Part shown: piece after piece, positions 51,649 to 60,952 of the stretch
Numbering within the stretch: position 1 is the stretch's first letter
Layout: every line of letters begins with the position of its first letter
DNA from: Cupriavidus numazuensis
GTDB lineage: Bacteria > Pseudomonadota > Gammaproteobacteria > Burkholderiales > Burkholderiaceae
DNA length: 64,000 bases
Assembly (NCBI RefSeq): GCF_905397435.1
Contig: NZ_CAJPVI010000049.1
Span: forward strand, 1-64,000
Reading direction: 5' to 3'
The notes under the pieces: generated by a model
What the model was told of the DNA's origin: nothing
Seen by the model: the letters and a program-made list of their open reading frames with translations, nothing else
Database searches by the model: none
Position numbers and translations under genes: made by a program

Positions 51649-52580
51649 GCTCGCCTTCCAATCATTCTAATAAGCACCCGTTTGAAAACGGGAGGTATAA
51701 GTTGCCGCAACAGTGTCGCTATCAGCGGCGGCAGACAGTCGACCGCCGTCCTTGCGCCCCAACGCAGGGCCCTGCGGAGTTGAAACGCCTGAGCATGCCC
51801 GGACCCGGCGCCTGCGGCACGCAGCCGCGCGGCCAGGGCATCGAAGTCCTCGCGGAAAACACTGCCCGTGATAGCGTCATATTGCGGGATAACCTCCAGC
51901 TGCGACGTCAGCTTCTGGCGATGCGACAGCAGACTCCATGTCCCGCCACCGTGGATACGGTAGATAGACAACGGCGAGTTCAGGAACCCAATCAGGCCCA
52001 GCCGGCCGACAGCGATGTTCACGGCCCAGTCGTAGGCGCGCACATCGAAAAGCTCGACAGGCAACTGGCGAAGCGCCGAAGTCCGGTACAGGCACGTGGA
52101 AAAATTGCCGATGAGGTTGTCCGCGATCAGCTGCCGGCTGTCAAGGTACCGGAAACCATCGCTGCCAGGCACGCGCTCGGTATAGCGGGCTTCCTCCTCG
52201 AGGTACACGAAATAATTGCAAGCACAGAGCACGCATTCGCGATGCGACTCCAGGAATGCGAGTTGCTGCGACAGCTTGTGGGGGCTGCTCCAGATGTCGT
52301 CGCCCTCGATGATTGCCACATACTCCGTATCAATGGCCGCAAAGCCGCGCTGGTAGTTCTTCGTGATTCCCAGATTATGAGACTCGGGCAGAAACCGGAT
52401 GCTGACGCGGGGATCCCTGCCCGCATACTCGGCAATGATCTCCCGTGTGTTGTCGGTCGAAGCGTCATCGGCGACCACGATCTCGAACGAGAAATCAAGG
52501 TCCTGCCACAAGATGCTGTCCAATGCCCGCCTGATATACGCGGCATGGTTGAATGTAACCAGCAGAATACTGAGTTTCAA
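51645..52580 (-). CDS. Glycosyltransferase family 2
   Basis: I place the start at TTG 52580, giving 311 residues beginning KLSILLVTFNHAAYIRRALD after the initiator, because AAAGGAA sits at proper spacing and GT2 proteins start this way. A longer frame (52616 or 52625) would overlap the aminotransferase gene's end. Features are FEIVVADDASTDNTREIIAE, SHNLGITKNYQRGF, YVAIIEGDDIWSSPHKL (DDxW metal region) and VRAYDWAVNIAVG. It belongs to the O-antigen/capsule GT2 type with unknown donor. Confidence 0.87.
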   Translation of the reverse strand: MKLSILLVTFNHAAYIRRALDSILWQDLDFSFEIVVADDASTDNTREIIAEYAGRDPRVSIRFLPESHNLGITKNYQRGFAAIDTEYVAIIEGDDIWSSPHKLSQQLAFLESHRECVLCACNYFVYLEEEARYTERVPGSDGFRYLDSRQLIADNLIGNFSTCLYRTSALRQLPVELFDVRAYDWAVNIAVGRLGLIGFLNSPLSIYRIHGGGTWSLLSHRQKLTSQLEVIPQYDAITGSVFREDFDALAARLRAAGAGSGHAQAFQLRRALRWGARTAVDCLPPLIATLLRQLIPPVFKRVLIRMIGRRA

Positions 52581-52621
52581 ATGGATTCCTTTCGGAATGC
52601 GGTCGCGCAACCGCATGGTCC

Positions 52622-53707
52622 TCAATACTTCAATGCGCGATGAATCAGCCGGCAGATCATGTCGATCTCTTCAAAGCTCAGCGAGTGATACAGCGGCAAG
52701 CAGAGCACTCGCGCCGCAAGATCGTCACAAACCGGCGTCGGCGTTGTGTCGTTCACGTAGTTCAGCGAACCCAACGACGGGAAGAAGTACCGGCGCGGGA
52801 AGACGCTATGCAGATTCAGCGTCTCGATGACTGCAAGATTGGTGGCTTCGCTTTCAAATACCACCGGATAGTATGCGTGGTTGTACCCGCAGTTATCCGG
52901 CAGTTGTGGACGTTGGATAGGCAAGCCCCGCAGGCTCTCATCGTAGCGTGCAGACAACGTTTTGCGCGAGCGCAGGATATCGTCGATATGCTTCAGGTTG
53001 CATAGGCCCATGGCGGCATGGAACTCCGAGTTCTTGCCGTTGATACCTACACCGTCGAAAGCGGTTGGCGACACATGGCCAAAATTCCGCATGCGCGACA
53101 GCACCTTAAGGACTTCCGGCTCTTGCGTGACGATGGCGCCGCCTTCGATCGTGTGGAAGAGTTTGGTAGCGTGAAAACTGGTCGTCGAAATATCGCCGAA
53201 TGCGAACAGCGACTTGCCGCGATAGGTGGTGCCGAATGCGTGCGCCGCGTCGTAGATGACCTTGAGGTTGTGACGTTGCGCGATACGCTCGATTTTCTCC
53301 ACGTCGCACGGCGTCCCGTACACGTGCGTCGCCAGAATCGCAGAGGTTCTGTCGGTGATTCGATCCTCGATCCGTGCCGGATCTATATTGAAGGTCCGCG
53401 GACAGATATCGGCCATCACCGGTACGCAGTTTTCCCAGACGATGCTCGAGGTCGTCGCCACATAGCTGAAAGGCGTAGTGATGATCTCGCCGGTCAGGTT
53501 CAGTGCCTTGATAGCAAGTTGCAGGGCAATCGTGCCATTCGACACAAACAACAGGTGATCGAGCCTCAGCCACTCCTTAAGGCGAAGCTCCAATTCATTG
53601 ACCAGCGGGCCATTGTTGGTCAGCCATTCGCGTGCCCAGATCTCCTGTACGTACTTCTGGTACTCAGCCTGCGGCGGCAGAAACGGTTTGGTGACGTTGA
53701 TATTCAT
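52622..53707 (-). CDS. DegT/DnrJ/EryC1 sugar aminotransferase, VioA/FdtB-like
   Basis: The 361-residue PLP enzyme transfers an amino group from glutamate to a nucleotide-linked keto-sugar. The Schiff-base Lys is K182 in SFHATKLFHTIEGG. Other family landmarks are NVTKPFLPP, WLTNNGPLVNELE, VSNGTIALQLAIKAL, TTPFSYVATTSSIVWE and YDAAHAFGTTYRGKS. The VTKPFLPP start and SYVATTSSIVWE stretch resemble dTDP-4-keto-6-deoxyglucose aminotransferases (VioA), and the gene directly follows rmlC. So dTDP-4-amino-4,6-dideoxyglucose (viosamine) or a related 3- or 4-amino sugar is the likely product; position of amination is uncertain. ATG 53707 starts the family N-terminus. Confidence 0.88.
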   Translation of the reverse strand: MNINVTKPFLPPQAEYQKYVQEIWAREWLTNNGPLVNELELRLKEWLRLDHLLFVSNGTIALQLAIKALNLTGEIITTPFSYVATTSSIVWENCVPVMADICPRTFNIDPARIEDRITDRTSAILATHVYGTPCDVEKIERIAQRHNLKVIYDAAHAFGTTYRGKSLFAFGDISTTSFHATKLFHTIEGGAIVTQEPEVLKVLSRMRNFGHVSPTAFDGVGINGKNSEFHAAMGLCNLKHIDDILRSRKTLSARYDESLRGLPIQRPQLPDNCGYNHAYYPVVFESEATNLAVIETLNLHSVFPRRYFFPSLGSLNYVNDTTPTPVCDDLAARVLCLPLYHSLSFEEIDMICRLIHRALKY

Positions 53708-53772
53708 GTGTGTAGTCGGTCGTGCTGGTTGTCCCGCCTGGCTTCTAGCACAGGACGGGAGCGAAAGACCCC

Positions 53773-54324
53773 TTAGGCGAAGACTTCCGCTGCATTCAGC
53801 AGCGGCGCATTGCGATCTTTTTCCGCAAGCAGCGGAACGCCGACTTCCGGCCATGCGATCGCGAGCATCGGGTCGTTCCATCGGATACTGCGCTCATGCT
53901 CGGGGTACCAATAGTCCGTGGTCTTGTACTGGACTTCGGCCGTGCTTGAAACAACAACAAAACCATGGGCAAAACCTTCCGGCACCCACAATTGGCGCTT
54001 GTTTTCGGCGGATAGCGATACGCTCGTCCACTGACCAAACGTTGGCGATGAACGACGCACGTCGACAGCCACGTCGAAAATCTCCCCTTCCGTGACGCGC
54101 ACCAGTTTCCCCTGGGGCTGTCGGATCTGATAATGCAGCCCGCGCAGCACGCCCCGCGACGAACGCGAATGATTGTCCTGCACGAACGGCTTCGACACTC
54201 CTGTCGCCTCGGCAAATTCACGCGCGTTAAAGCTCTCGAAGAAGAAACCGCGAGCGTCGCCGAATACCTTCGGTTCGAGTACGAGCACGCCTTCGAGCTG
54301 AGTAGGGACGACGGTCAGCTTCAT
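53773..54324 (-). CDS. rmlC: dTDP-4-dehydrorhamnose 3,5-epimerase
   Basis: The 183-residue cupin-type enzyme epimerises dTDP-4-keto-6-deoxyglucose at C3 and C5. Motifs are DARGFFFESFNAREF, QDNHSRSSRGVLRGLHYQ with the catalytic His, GEIFDVAVDVRRSSPTFG and the late VPEGFAHGFVV and DYWYPEHERSIRW. Length is standard. Its ATG overlaps the rmlA stop by 4 bp (ATGA). It completes the rmlB-D-A-C set for dTDP-L-rhamnose. Confidence 0.96.
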   Translation of the reverse strand: MKLTVVPTQLEGVLVLEPKVFGDARGFFFESFNAREFAEATGVSKPFVQDNHSRSSRGVLRGLHYQIRQPQGKLVRVTEGEIFDVAVDVRRSSPTFGQWTSVSLSAENKRQLWVPEGFAHGFVVVSSTAEVQYKTTDYWYPEHERSIRWNDPMLAIAWPEVGVPLLAEKDRNAPLLNAAEVFA

Positions 54325-55199
54325 ACAGTCACATCCTGCAGAATCTGGCGCAGGTAGGCGCCGTAGCCATTCTTCGATAGCTGGGCGGCAATCTGCTCAA
54401 TCTGATTCACGCCAATCCAGCGGTTCCGGTATGCAATTTCCTCGGGACACGCCACCATCAGCCCCTGCCTATGCTGCAACGTCGCAATGAACGTGGCCGC
54501 CTCAAGCAGGGAATCATGCGTGCCGGTGTCAAGCCAGGCGTAGCCGCGCCCCATGATCTCCACATCCAGCTTCCCAGCCTCGAGGTAGTGTTTGTTGACG
54601 TCCGTGATTTCAAGTTCGCCACGCGCCGACGGACGAATCGAGGCCGCAACGTCGCAAACCGTGTTGTCGTAGAAATACAAACCGGTTACAGCAAAATTGG
54701 AACGCGGCTTGAGCGGCTTCTCTTCGATCGTGACTGCGCGGAACTTGCTATCGAATTCAACCACACCATAACGCTCGGGATCATGGACGTGGTAGGCAAA
54801 CACCGTAGCGCCCGCCTCGCGTTCCTTTGCACGGACCAACTGCTTTTGCAGATCGTGGCCGTGAAAGATGTTGTCGCCGAGGATCAGCGCCGACGGATCA
54901 TTGCCGACGAAGTCCTTGCCAATGATGAAAGCCTGTGCCAGGCCATCGGGAGAAGGCTGGACCGCGTAGCTGAGATTCATGCCCCATTGCGACCCGTCGC
55001 CCAGCATTTCAGTGAAACGCGGAGTATCGGATGGCGTAGAGATAATCAGAATATCGCGAATACCCGCGAGCATCAGTGTGCTCAGAGGGTAGTAAATCAT
55101 CGGTTTGTCGTAGACCGGCAGTAGCTGTTTGGAAACCGACCGGGTAATCGGGTACAGCCTCGTGCCAGAGCCTCCGGCCAGAATTATGCCTTTTCGCAT
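54321..55199 (-). CDS. rmlA: Glucose-1-phosphate thymidylyltransferase
   Basis: The 292-residue enzyme makes dTDP-glucose from dTTP and glucose 1-phosphate. The nucleotide-binding signature GGSGTRLYPITRSVSKQLLP is at residues 8-27, followed by KPMIYYPLSTLMLAGI, LILGDNIFHG with the metal Asp, and VTGLYFYDN and YAWLDTGTHDSLLEA near the sugar site. Length matches the short-form RmlA. It sits 11 bp after rmlD and overlaps rmlC. Confidence 0.97.
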   Translation of the reverse strand: MRKGIILAGGSGTRLYPITRSVSKQLLPVYDKPMIYYPLSTLMLAGIRDILIISTPSDTPRFTEMLGDGSQWGMNLSYAVQPSPDGLAQAFIIGKDFVGNDPSALILGDNIFHGHDLQKQLVRAKEREAGATVFAYHVHDPERYGVVEFDSKFRAVTIEEKPLKPRSNFAVTGLYFYDNTVCDVAASIRPSARGELEITDVNKHYLEAGKLDVEIMGRGYAWLDTGTHDSLLEAATFIATLQHRQGLMVACPEEIAYRNRWIGVNQIEQIAAQLSKNGYGAYLRQILQDVTV

Positions 55200-55210
55200 T
55201 TGGGCACCTC

Positions 55211-56137
55211 TCAGGAATAAATTTGATCGACGAGGCGCTGCACTCCAACGCGCCAGTCTGGCATGGTCAGGCCAAATTGCTCACGGAGCTTGCCGGTATC
55301 GAGCCTGGAGTTTGCAGGGCGTGCCGCCGCTACTGGATACGTGCTCGCCGGAATCGGCTCCACCGCGGAAGCCTGTACACGCAACCTCGCGCCGCGCTCT
55401 GCCGCTCGAGCGAGCAACAAACTTGCATAGCCATGCCAGGAGGTCTCACCACTCGCACAGAGATGAAAAACGCCGCTACCGACCTGCTTGCCCGCCGCTG
55501 CGGACCAGCCACGTGAGATCGCTTGCGCGGTGACGTCCGCGATCAGCCACGCCGGTGTCGGCGCGCCGAATTGGTCCGCGACCACGCGCAAGGTGTCGCG
55601 CTCTGAGGCCAGACGCAACATGGTCTTCGCGAAATTGCCGCCATGCAATCCGAACACCCAACTGGTCCGGAAAATCCAATAATCGCAGCCGGAGGCGGCC
55701 ACGGCCTGTTCACCCTCGAGCTTGCTCCGACCGTACACGGAACGTGGGGCAGGCACATCATCCTCTGTGTACCAGCCCGTCTTTTCGCCGTCGAACACGT
55801 AGTCGGTGGAATAGTGAATCATGCGTACGCCCATGCTGGCAGCGGCAGCGGCCAGGAGTTGGGGCGCGCGGGCATTCACCGCGAAAGCCGTGTCCGCGTC
55901 GGCTTCGGCCTTGTCCACCGCTGTGTATGCGCCGGCATTCACAATCAGATCAGGGCGCATGCGATCCAGCATGCGTGCGATTGCCGCGGCATCAGACAAA
56001 TCGCAAGCACGACGGTCAACCGCCTCGACTTGCCCCAGAGGAGCCAGGCTGCGAGCCAGTTCAAAACCAACTTGGCCGTTAGCTCCGGTAACGAGAATAA
56101 CGGGATTGGACGGCAACTTACGCACAGTAGTGCTCAT
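55211..56137 (-). CDS. rmlD: dTDP-4-dehydrorhamnose reductase
   Basis: The 308-residue SDR-type reductase makes dTDP-L-rhamnose with NAD(P)H. It has the glycine motif VTGANGQVGFELARSL, VNAGAYTAVDKAEAD, MIHYSTDYVFDGEK and the catalytic YxxxK in VYGRSKLEGEQAV, followed by RTSWVFGLHGGNFAKTMLRL. Its ATG at 56137 lies within the last codons of rmlB (20-bp overlap), so translation is coupled. Confidence 0.96.
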   Translation of the reverse strand: MSTTVRKLPSNPVILVTGANGQVGFELARSLAPLGQVEAVDRRACDLSDAAAIARMLDRMRPDLIVNAGAYTAVDKAEADADTAFAVNARAPQLLAAAAASMGVRMIHYSTDYVFDGEKTGWYTEDDVPAPRSVYGRSKLEGEQAVAASGCDYWIFRTSWVFGLHGGNFAKTMLRLASERDTLRVVADQFGAPTPAWLIADVTAQAISRGWSAAAGKQVGSGVFHLCASGETSWHGYASLLLARAAERGARLRVQASAVEPIPASTYPVAAARPANSRLDTGKLREQFGLTMPDWRVGVQRLVDQIYS

Positions 56138-57179
56138 CGACCCATTTCCTGTATTCGCCTGATGTCACGTCTGCGACCCACGACGGGTTCGCAAGGTACC
56201 ATTCCACTGTCTTGCGCATGCCGGTCTCGAAAGTTTCGGCCGGTCGCCAGTTGAGTTCGCGCTCCAGCTTGCGAGCATCGATGGCATAGCGCCGATCATG
56301 GCCAGGACGATCCTTCACAAAGGTGATCTGATCCCGGTAGCTGCCTGCTACCCTTGGCTTCAGTTCATCCAGCAAAGCGCAGATTGTGTGGACAACGTCA
56401 AGATTGGTCTTCTCGTTCCACCCGCCGACGTTATAGGTCTCACCGGGAAGGCCTTGCTCGAGAACCGTGCGAATAGCAGCACAATGGTCGCCGACGAACA
56501 GCCAGTCGCGCACGTTCTGGCCATCGCCATAGATGGGCAGCGGCTTTCCGGCCAGTGCGTTGGTGATAACCAGCGGGATCAGCTTCTCGGGGAACTGGTA
56601 CTGGCCATAGTTGTTGGAACAATTCGTGGTCAGGACCGGCAGTCCATAGGTGTGGTAGTACGCGCGCACCAGATGGTCCGAGCCGGCCTTGCTGGCCGAG
56701 TAAGGGCTGTTGGGCGCATACGGCGTCGTTTCGGAGAATTGCGGATCAGTCGGACTTAGCGATCCGAAAACCTCGTCGGTCGAAACATGCAGGAAACGGA
56801 AGTCGCTGCGCGCCGAGGCGTCCAGAGCCTGCCAGTACTGACGCGTGGCCTCGAGCAATGTAAAAGTACCGACAACGTTGGTCTGCACAAACTCCGCCGG
56901 CCCATGGATCGAGCGGTCGACATGGCTCTCCGCGGCAAAATGCAATACGGCGACAGGCTTGTGTTCGGCAAACAACCGGTCCAGCGCGTCGCGGTCATTG
57001 ATGTCAGTGCGCGAGAACACATGGTCAGCGTTGTCGGCCACGCTGGCCAGCGTCTTCAAATTGCCCGCGTATGTGAGCTTGTCGATGTTGACTACGGCCC
57101 CATGACCGCCAGCCAACCAGTCCAAGACAAAATTAGCGCCGATGAATCCGGCGCCGCCTGTTACAAAGACCTTACTCAA
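56118..57179 (-). CDS. rmlB: dTDP-glucose 4,6-dehydratase
   Basis: The 353-residue enzyme converts dTDP-glucose to dTDP-4-keto-6-deoxyglucose, the branch point for rhamnose and amino sugars in this operon. I choose the TTG at 57179, preceded by GGGAGAAGAAA, because it places KVFVTGGAGFIGANFVLDWL right at the N-terminus as in RmlB; the ATG 66 bp upstream adds an untypical leader. Other motifs are HFAAESHVDRSI, LHVSTDEVFGSL and the catalytic YxxxK in PYSASKAGSDHLV, then NNYGQYQFPEKLIPL. It is the first gene of the minus-strand operon. Confidence 0.96.
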   Translation of the reverse strand: MSKVFVTGGAGFIGANFVLDWLAGGHGAVVNIDKLTYAGNLKTLASVADNADHVFSRTDINDRDALDRLFAEHKPVAVLHFAAESHVDRSIHGPAEFVQTNVVGTFTLLEATRQYWQALDASARSDFRFLHVSTDEVFGSLSPTDPQFSETTPYAPNSPYSASKAGSDHLVRAYYHTYGLPVLTTNCSNNYGQYQFPEKLIPLVITNALAGKPLPIYGDGQNVRDWLFVGDHCAAIRTVLEQGLPGETYNVGGWNEKTNLDVVHTICALLDELKPRVAGSYRDQITFVKDRPGHDRRYAIDARKLERELNWRPAETFETGMRKTVEWYLANPSWVADVTSGEYRKWVDEHYCA

Positions 57180-57533
57180 TTTCTTCTCCCGAGGGGAAAC
57201 TCGCGACAATGATGTCAGCGCCTCCGAACCCCAAAGGCGCAGCATAGACCACTTTTTCTTACTTATGGTGGCTGATTATGGATTGGACTCCGGGTGGGAA
57301 CCTCTGCTCCGTCACCGAAGCCCGAATTCTATCGCACGCCCTGCCCTTGCCCAGCATCAAGCCGGGGCGAATTGCATATTTTGTAACAATGTCATCGACA
57401 AATGACGGATGGATCGGGAGCAGCGTTGTTCGCGTTTGCGAGAGATGCCCAATGATTCTGCCAAGCGGCGATCCTTTCGGAAAGGCACAATAGCGCGCTA
57501 TCTTCGTCGCATTTGTTTTCGATTCTTACATCG
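57180..57533. promoter_or_regulatory. Divergent regulatory region, rmlB / apaH
   Basis: This 354-bp gap is more A/T-rich than its surroundings and holds the divergent promoters. On the minus strand TAGAAT (57331-57326) is a possible -10 for rmlB, about 150 bp before its start, without a good -35. A TAGCGCGCTA palindrome lies at 57491-57500, close to apaH. I see no ops element, RNA gene or small coding sequence. Confidence 0.35.
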
Positions 57534-58388
57534 ATGATTACCACCTTCCCTTACGCCATAGGTGATGTACAAGGATGTTGTGACTCATTGGGCACTTTGC
57601 TTTCTCAACCCGAGTTACACGGCGCGCCGGTACGTTTCGTAGGCGACCTGATCAATCGCGGCCCCGACTCCCTTGGTACCTTGCGCCTGCTTATTTCACT
57701 GGGCACAAGGGCGAAAGTTGTTCTGGGCAACCACGACCTCCACCTGCTCGCGGTAGCAGCCGGGGTGCGCAAGCCGGGGCGCCGAGACACTCTGGATTCG
57801 ATTCTTGCCGCTCCTGACAGGGACGTGCTCATCGAGTGGATAAGGCATCAGCCACTCGCGCTGCTCGAGAATGGATTTCTGCTCGTGCATGCGGGTGTGC
57901 TGCCTCAGTGGACCGTGGAACAGGTCATGGAACTGGCCGCCGGGGTAGAAAAGGCGCTGCGCGGTCCGAACTGGAAATCTGCCATTGTCAGTATGTTCGG
58001 CAACGCTCCGGCTGCATGGAACGACAAGCTGGAAGGCGCGGATCGACTACGCGTGACGGTCAATGCGCTGACGCGGCTTCGCTTTTGCACACCAGCCGGG
58101 GAAATGGAATTCGCGTCCAAGGGATCGCTCGAGAACAGGCCGGCCGGGTTTCTGCCATGGTTTGATGTGCCGGACAGGAAATCGGCAGACACCACCATTG
58201 TCTGCGGCCACTGGTCCGCAATTGGCCTCCTGCTCCGGCCCAACCTGATGTCGATTGATACCGGTTGCGTCTGGGGCAGCAAGCTAACCGCTGTGCAAAT
58301 GGCCCCCGACCCGCAGGTCCGGCGCGTTGTGCAGGTCGACTGCCAAGAGGTCGGCTTGCTGGGACAGTCGATCCACGCGGGGGACTAG
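57534..58388 (+). CDS. apaH: Symmetrical bis(5'-nucleosyl)-tetraphosphatase
   Basis: The 284-residue metallophosphoesterase hydrolyses Ap4A to two ADP and controls alarmone and Np4-capped RNA levels. Metal-binding motifs are YAIGDVQGCCDSL, FVGDLINRGPDSLGTLRLL, VLGNHDLHLLA and LLVHAGVLPQW, with GHWSAIGLLLRPN near the end in place of the usual late His motif. Length agrees with E. coli ApaH. ATG 57534 begins directly before the first motif. It is a housekeeping gene lying between two polysaccharide operons. Confidence 0.94.
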   Translation: MITTFPYAIGDVQGCCDSLGTLLSQPELHGAPVRFVGDLINRGPDSLGTLRLLISLGTRAKVVLGNHDLHLLAVAAGVRKPGRRDTLDSILAAPDRDVLIEWIRHQPLALLENGFLLVHAGVLPQWTVEQVMELAAGVEKALRGPNWKSAIVSMFGNAPAAWNDKLEGADRLRVTVNALTRLRFCTPAGEMEFASKGSLENRPAGFLPWFDVPDRKSADTTIVCGHWSAIGLLLRPNLMSIDTGCVWGSKLTAVQMAPDPQVRRVVQVDCQEVGLLGQSIHAGD

Positions 58389-58402
58389 CCCAGCAAGACT
58401 AA

Positions 58403-60952
58403 TTAGCCGTCCGAAACCAGTTCGCCGCGCGCGAGCAGACGACGCTCGGCCCATCGCAGGGCTTCGCGCAGATCGTCCGGATTCACGCAGTAATTGCGAT
58501 GAAACGCATGGACTGCATGCTGGCCCGGCAACGACTGGTTCTGGACAAACAGCATAGGGACGCCGCCCGCGTCGCTATAGCTGGCATAGCCCCGGAAGTT
58601 GAAGTTCGGTTCATCATGGATCAGCCCGATGGCAGGCGTTCCTGCTGCGCAATACAACGTATTGGACATGGCCGAGCTGCACGAGCCGACCACGATGGCA
58701 GCCGAACGGAATACATCGATCTGTTCGAGGAATGACAAGTCCTCGGGATAAACAGTCTCAAAACCATAGGTGGCAAGCAATGAGCCGATCTCGACCTCGT
58801 TCACCATCTGCCTGCTCGAGAACGCGCGGCGGGAAATGAAGATGCGGCGCTCACGCGTTCGCGGCGTGCCAATGCGGGCCTCAATGGCTGCCAGCATTCT
58901 CTTTTTGAGGCGCCCAAGAACGTCACGTGGCCAGACCGCGTCATAGGCGTGGCCATCCAGTCCGTCGAGCGGGAAATACGCGGGTACGGGCGCAATTGCC
59001 AGGTGACCAAAGTGCACCAGGGTATCGGGCTCAAGGACGACGATCTCCCTGCGCTTTTCGTTGAGCAACTCAAGGCTGTCCAGGTGAGATTTCGGCATTC
59101 CCGCATCGACGATCAGCGGAAAGCCCTCATTGTCCTCCACGCCGTCGTACGCCAACATTCGCGGCAGGTACTCCACGCACCAATGGCCAAAATTGCGGCT
59201 TTGAACGCCGAACATCATCAGTCCGCGCTCGATGTGAACAGGATCCGTAGCGGGCCACTCCGTCAACGCACGCCCCGCGAACCGGGCACGAATTACTTGC
59301 CGCTCCCGAAGACGATCGCCGAACAGCGCCCTGCTACTCGCTGGATGCGCGGCCAGATCGCACAGCAGCGTGTCCTGATGAAGTATGGCGTTGCAACGGC
59401 TTGCCGCGACGCAGTCATCCAGCGTAGCACGATAGAACGGCGGTGCCTCAAGGATTCCGGCTTCGGCTGTCAGCGCGGCGGGGGGGCGCAGGAATGCCGG
59501 TGCAATCGGCTCGATCGAGCGCGTTGGCAAAAATTCCGTATAGGCGCATGCCCCGCGCTTACCGTGCGCGTACACTGAGCTTAGCGGCAGTTCGAGAATC
59601 TGGGTTGGCTGCCCGTCGTCCCTCACTGCCAGCAGCGACATCGCAAGGTCGATGTCCCCTTTGCCATAGACTAGATTCGCCAGGCGGTCCCGGATCGGGT
59701 GTGGCTCCGGAAGCCCCTTGCCCAGGGCGGCCTTGTAGCTCGCCTCGGCAAGATCGAGAGCGCCGCGCATTTCCGCACGGTAGCCCTCGCGCGCGAGCAG
59801 GCCTGCAACCTCGAGGTCTGCCTTCGACGCATCGATTGACGACGTCGCCATAGACAAATGGTAGGCAGCAATGGCTTCTTCAATATGGCCTCCGTGTTGC
59901 AGCGCCTGGCCTCGCAGTGCCTGATAGAGCGCGGCGGGAATGCTTTCCCCCTTCCCTTCAAGCATCTGCAAGGCGAGACTGGCGTTACCGGTTTCGAGCA
60001 TACGGATCGCCTGCAGTCGCAGCGCCTGGGGATGAGACGGCACCTCTCTCAGAACTGCTGCGATTCGCTCGTCCAAATCAATGCGCTCTAACGAAACCGG
60101 CAATCGCCCTTCAGCATCGCCCCAGCGAACAAAATGTTCGAACGGGTCCACGCCTGCCGCATTAACGTCGGGGTTCATCAACAAGTAGTCGTCGCGGTCG
60201 AACAACACCGATGGCGAAACTTTCCTTGCCGCATCGGAGGCAAGATAGTGCTCGAGAAGTGTCATGCCAACTGGTAGCGCATCGACGCCAGCGGCGCGGC
60301 AATATTGCGAAGCAGAGAACATCGGGTGCGGATCTAGCGTCGAACTCGCACCATGGAGCAGGTAGTGCTGCAGTGGTTCCTGTGCTTCGCTGCCCATTTG
60401 CGTGCGGTAGTAGTCGGCGTCGAAGAACTGGGAAAGTCTCTCTGCGATCACGCGGGCCGCAAAGCGATTCAGCGGGTCCCTTGCCAGGATGCCGCGAGCC
60501 GCCTGCAGGACTCCCGGCGCCTCCACATCGATCCAGCGGCGCCCCTCGCCTTCCCCATGCAGGATGAAATGCTCGAGGGGATTGACACCAGCCGCCGCAA
60601 CGTCCTGGTTCCAGGCCAAGTAGGCGCGAGAACTAAAGAGCGGCGACGGATCTAGCCCTTGTGCTGCACCCGTGCGCAGATAGTGGTCAAGCAGCGTGCC
60701 GTCCCGCGCATCGGCCTCGCCCAATTGCGCCCGATAAAACGCGCTGTCAAACAGGGGCAGCGGATCGTATCCCAAGCTGGAGCCGGGGCCAGAGTAGTGT
60801 TTTGCCGGGCCTCCCGGCATCGGGTTGCTGCCATAGCGTGCTTCATAATAGGCAACATCCAGCGGCCATGTCTGCGCTTGAGGCAGCGAGCCAGTAACCA
60901 CGCTCCGGAGTAGCACCTTCACCCGGCGCAAAGTTCGGTAAACGAATGTCAT
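58403..60952 (-). CDS. Large modular protein with C-terminal GT61-type glycosyltransferase domain
   Basis: The 849-residue protein has three parts. Residues about 25-300 contain several copies of a 35-50-residue module ending in patterns such as NPDVNAAGVDPFEHFVRWG and AEGR, with FD-x2-YY/FY segments and a DPxPLF linker. Residues about 300-450 look like TPR or Sel1-type helices (ALRGQALQHGGHIEEAIAAY). Residues about 540-835 form a GT61/DUF563-type domain (RNFGHWCVEYLPRMLAYDG, RRIFISRRAFSSRQMVNE, VVGSCSSAMSNTLYCAAGTP, HAFHRNYCVNPDDL). GT61 enzymes build capsule or O-glycans. The ATG overlaps the stop of the next large gene (ATGA), and it converges with apaH (14 bp). It has a 7-base G/C run at 59480-59486. 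No signal peptide is seen. Confidence 0.82.
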   Translation of the reverse strand: MTFVYRTLRRVKVLLRSVVTGSLPQAQTWPLDVAYYEARYGSNPMPGGPAKHYSGPGSSLGYDPLPLFDSAFYRAQLGEADARDGTLLDHYLRTGAAQGLDPSPLFSSRAYLAWNQDVAAAGVNPLEHFILHGEGEGRRWIDVEAPGVLQAARGILARDPLNRFAARVIAERLSQFFDADYYRTQMGSEAQEPLQHYLLHGASSTLDPHPMFSASQYCRAAGVDALPVGMTLLEHYLASDAARKVSPSVLFDRDDYLLMNPDVNAAGVDPFEHFVRWGDAEGRLPVSLERIDLDERIAAVLREVPSHPQALRLQAIRMLETGNASLALQMLEGKGESIPAALYQALRGQALQHGGHIEEAIAAYHLSMATSSIDASKADLEVAGLLAREGYRAEMRGALDLAEASYKAALGKGLPEPHPIRDRLANLVYGKGDIDLAMSLLAVRDDGQPTQILELPLSSVYAHGKRGACAYTEFLPTRSIEPIAPAFLRPPAALTAEAGILEAPPFYRATLDDCVAASRCNAILHQDTLLCDLAAHPASSRALFGDRLRERQVIRARFAGRALTEWPATDPVHIERGLMMFGVQSRNFGHWCVEYLPRMLAYDGVEDNEGFPLIVDAGMPKSHLDSLELLNEKRREIVVLEPDTLVHFGHLAIAPVPAYFPLDGLDGHAYDAVWPRDVLGRLKKRMLAAIEARIGTPRTRERRIFISRRAFSSRQMVNEVEIGSLLATYGFETVYPEDLSFLEQIDVFRSAAIVVGSCSSAMSNTLYCAAGTPAIGLIHDEPNFNFRGYASYSDAGGVPMLFVQNQSLPGQHAVHAFHRNYCVNPDDLREALRWAERRLLARGELVSDG

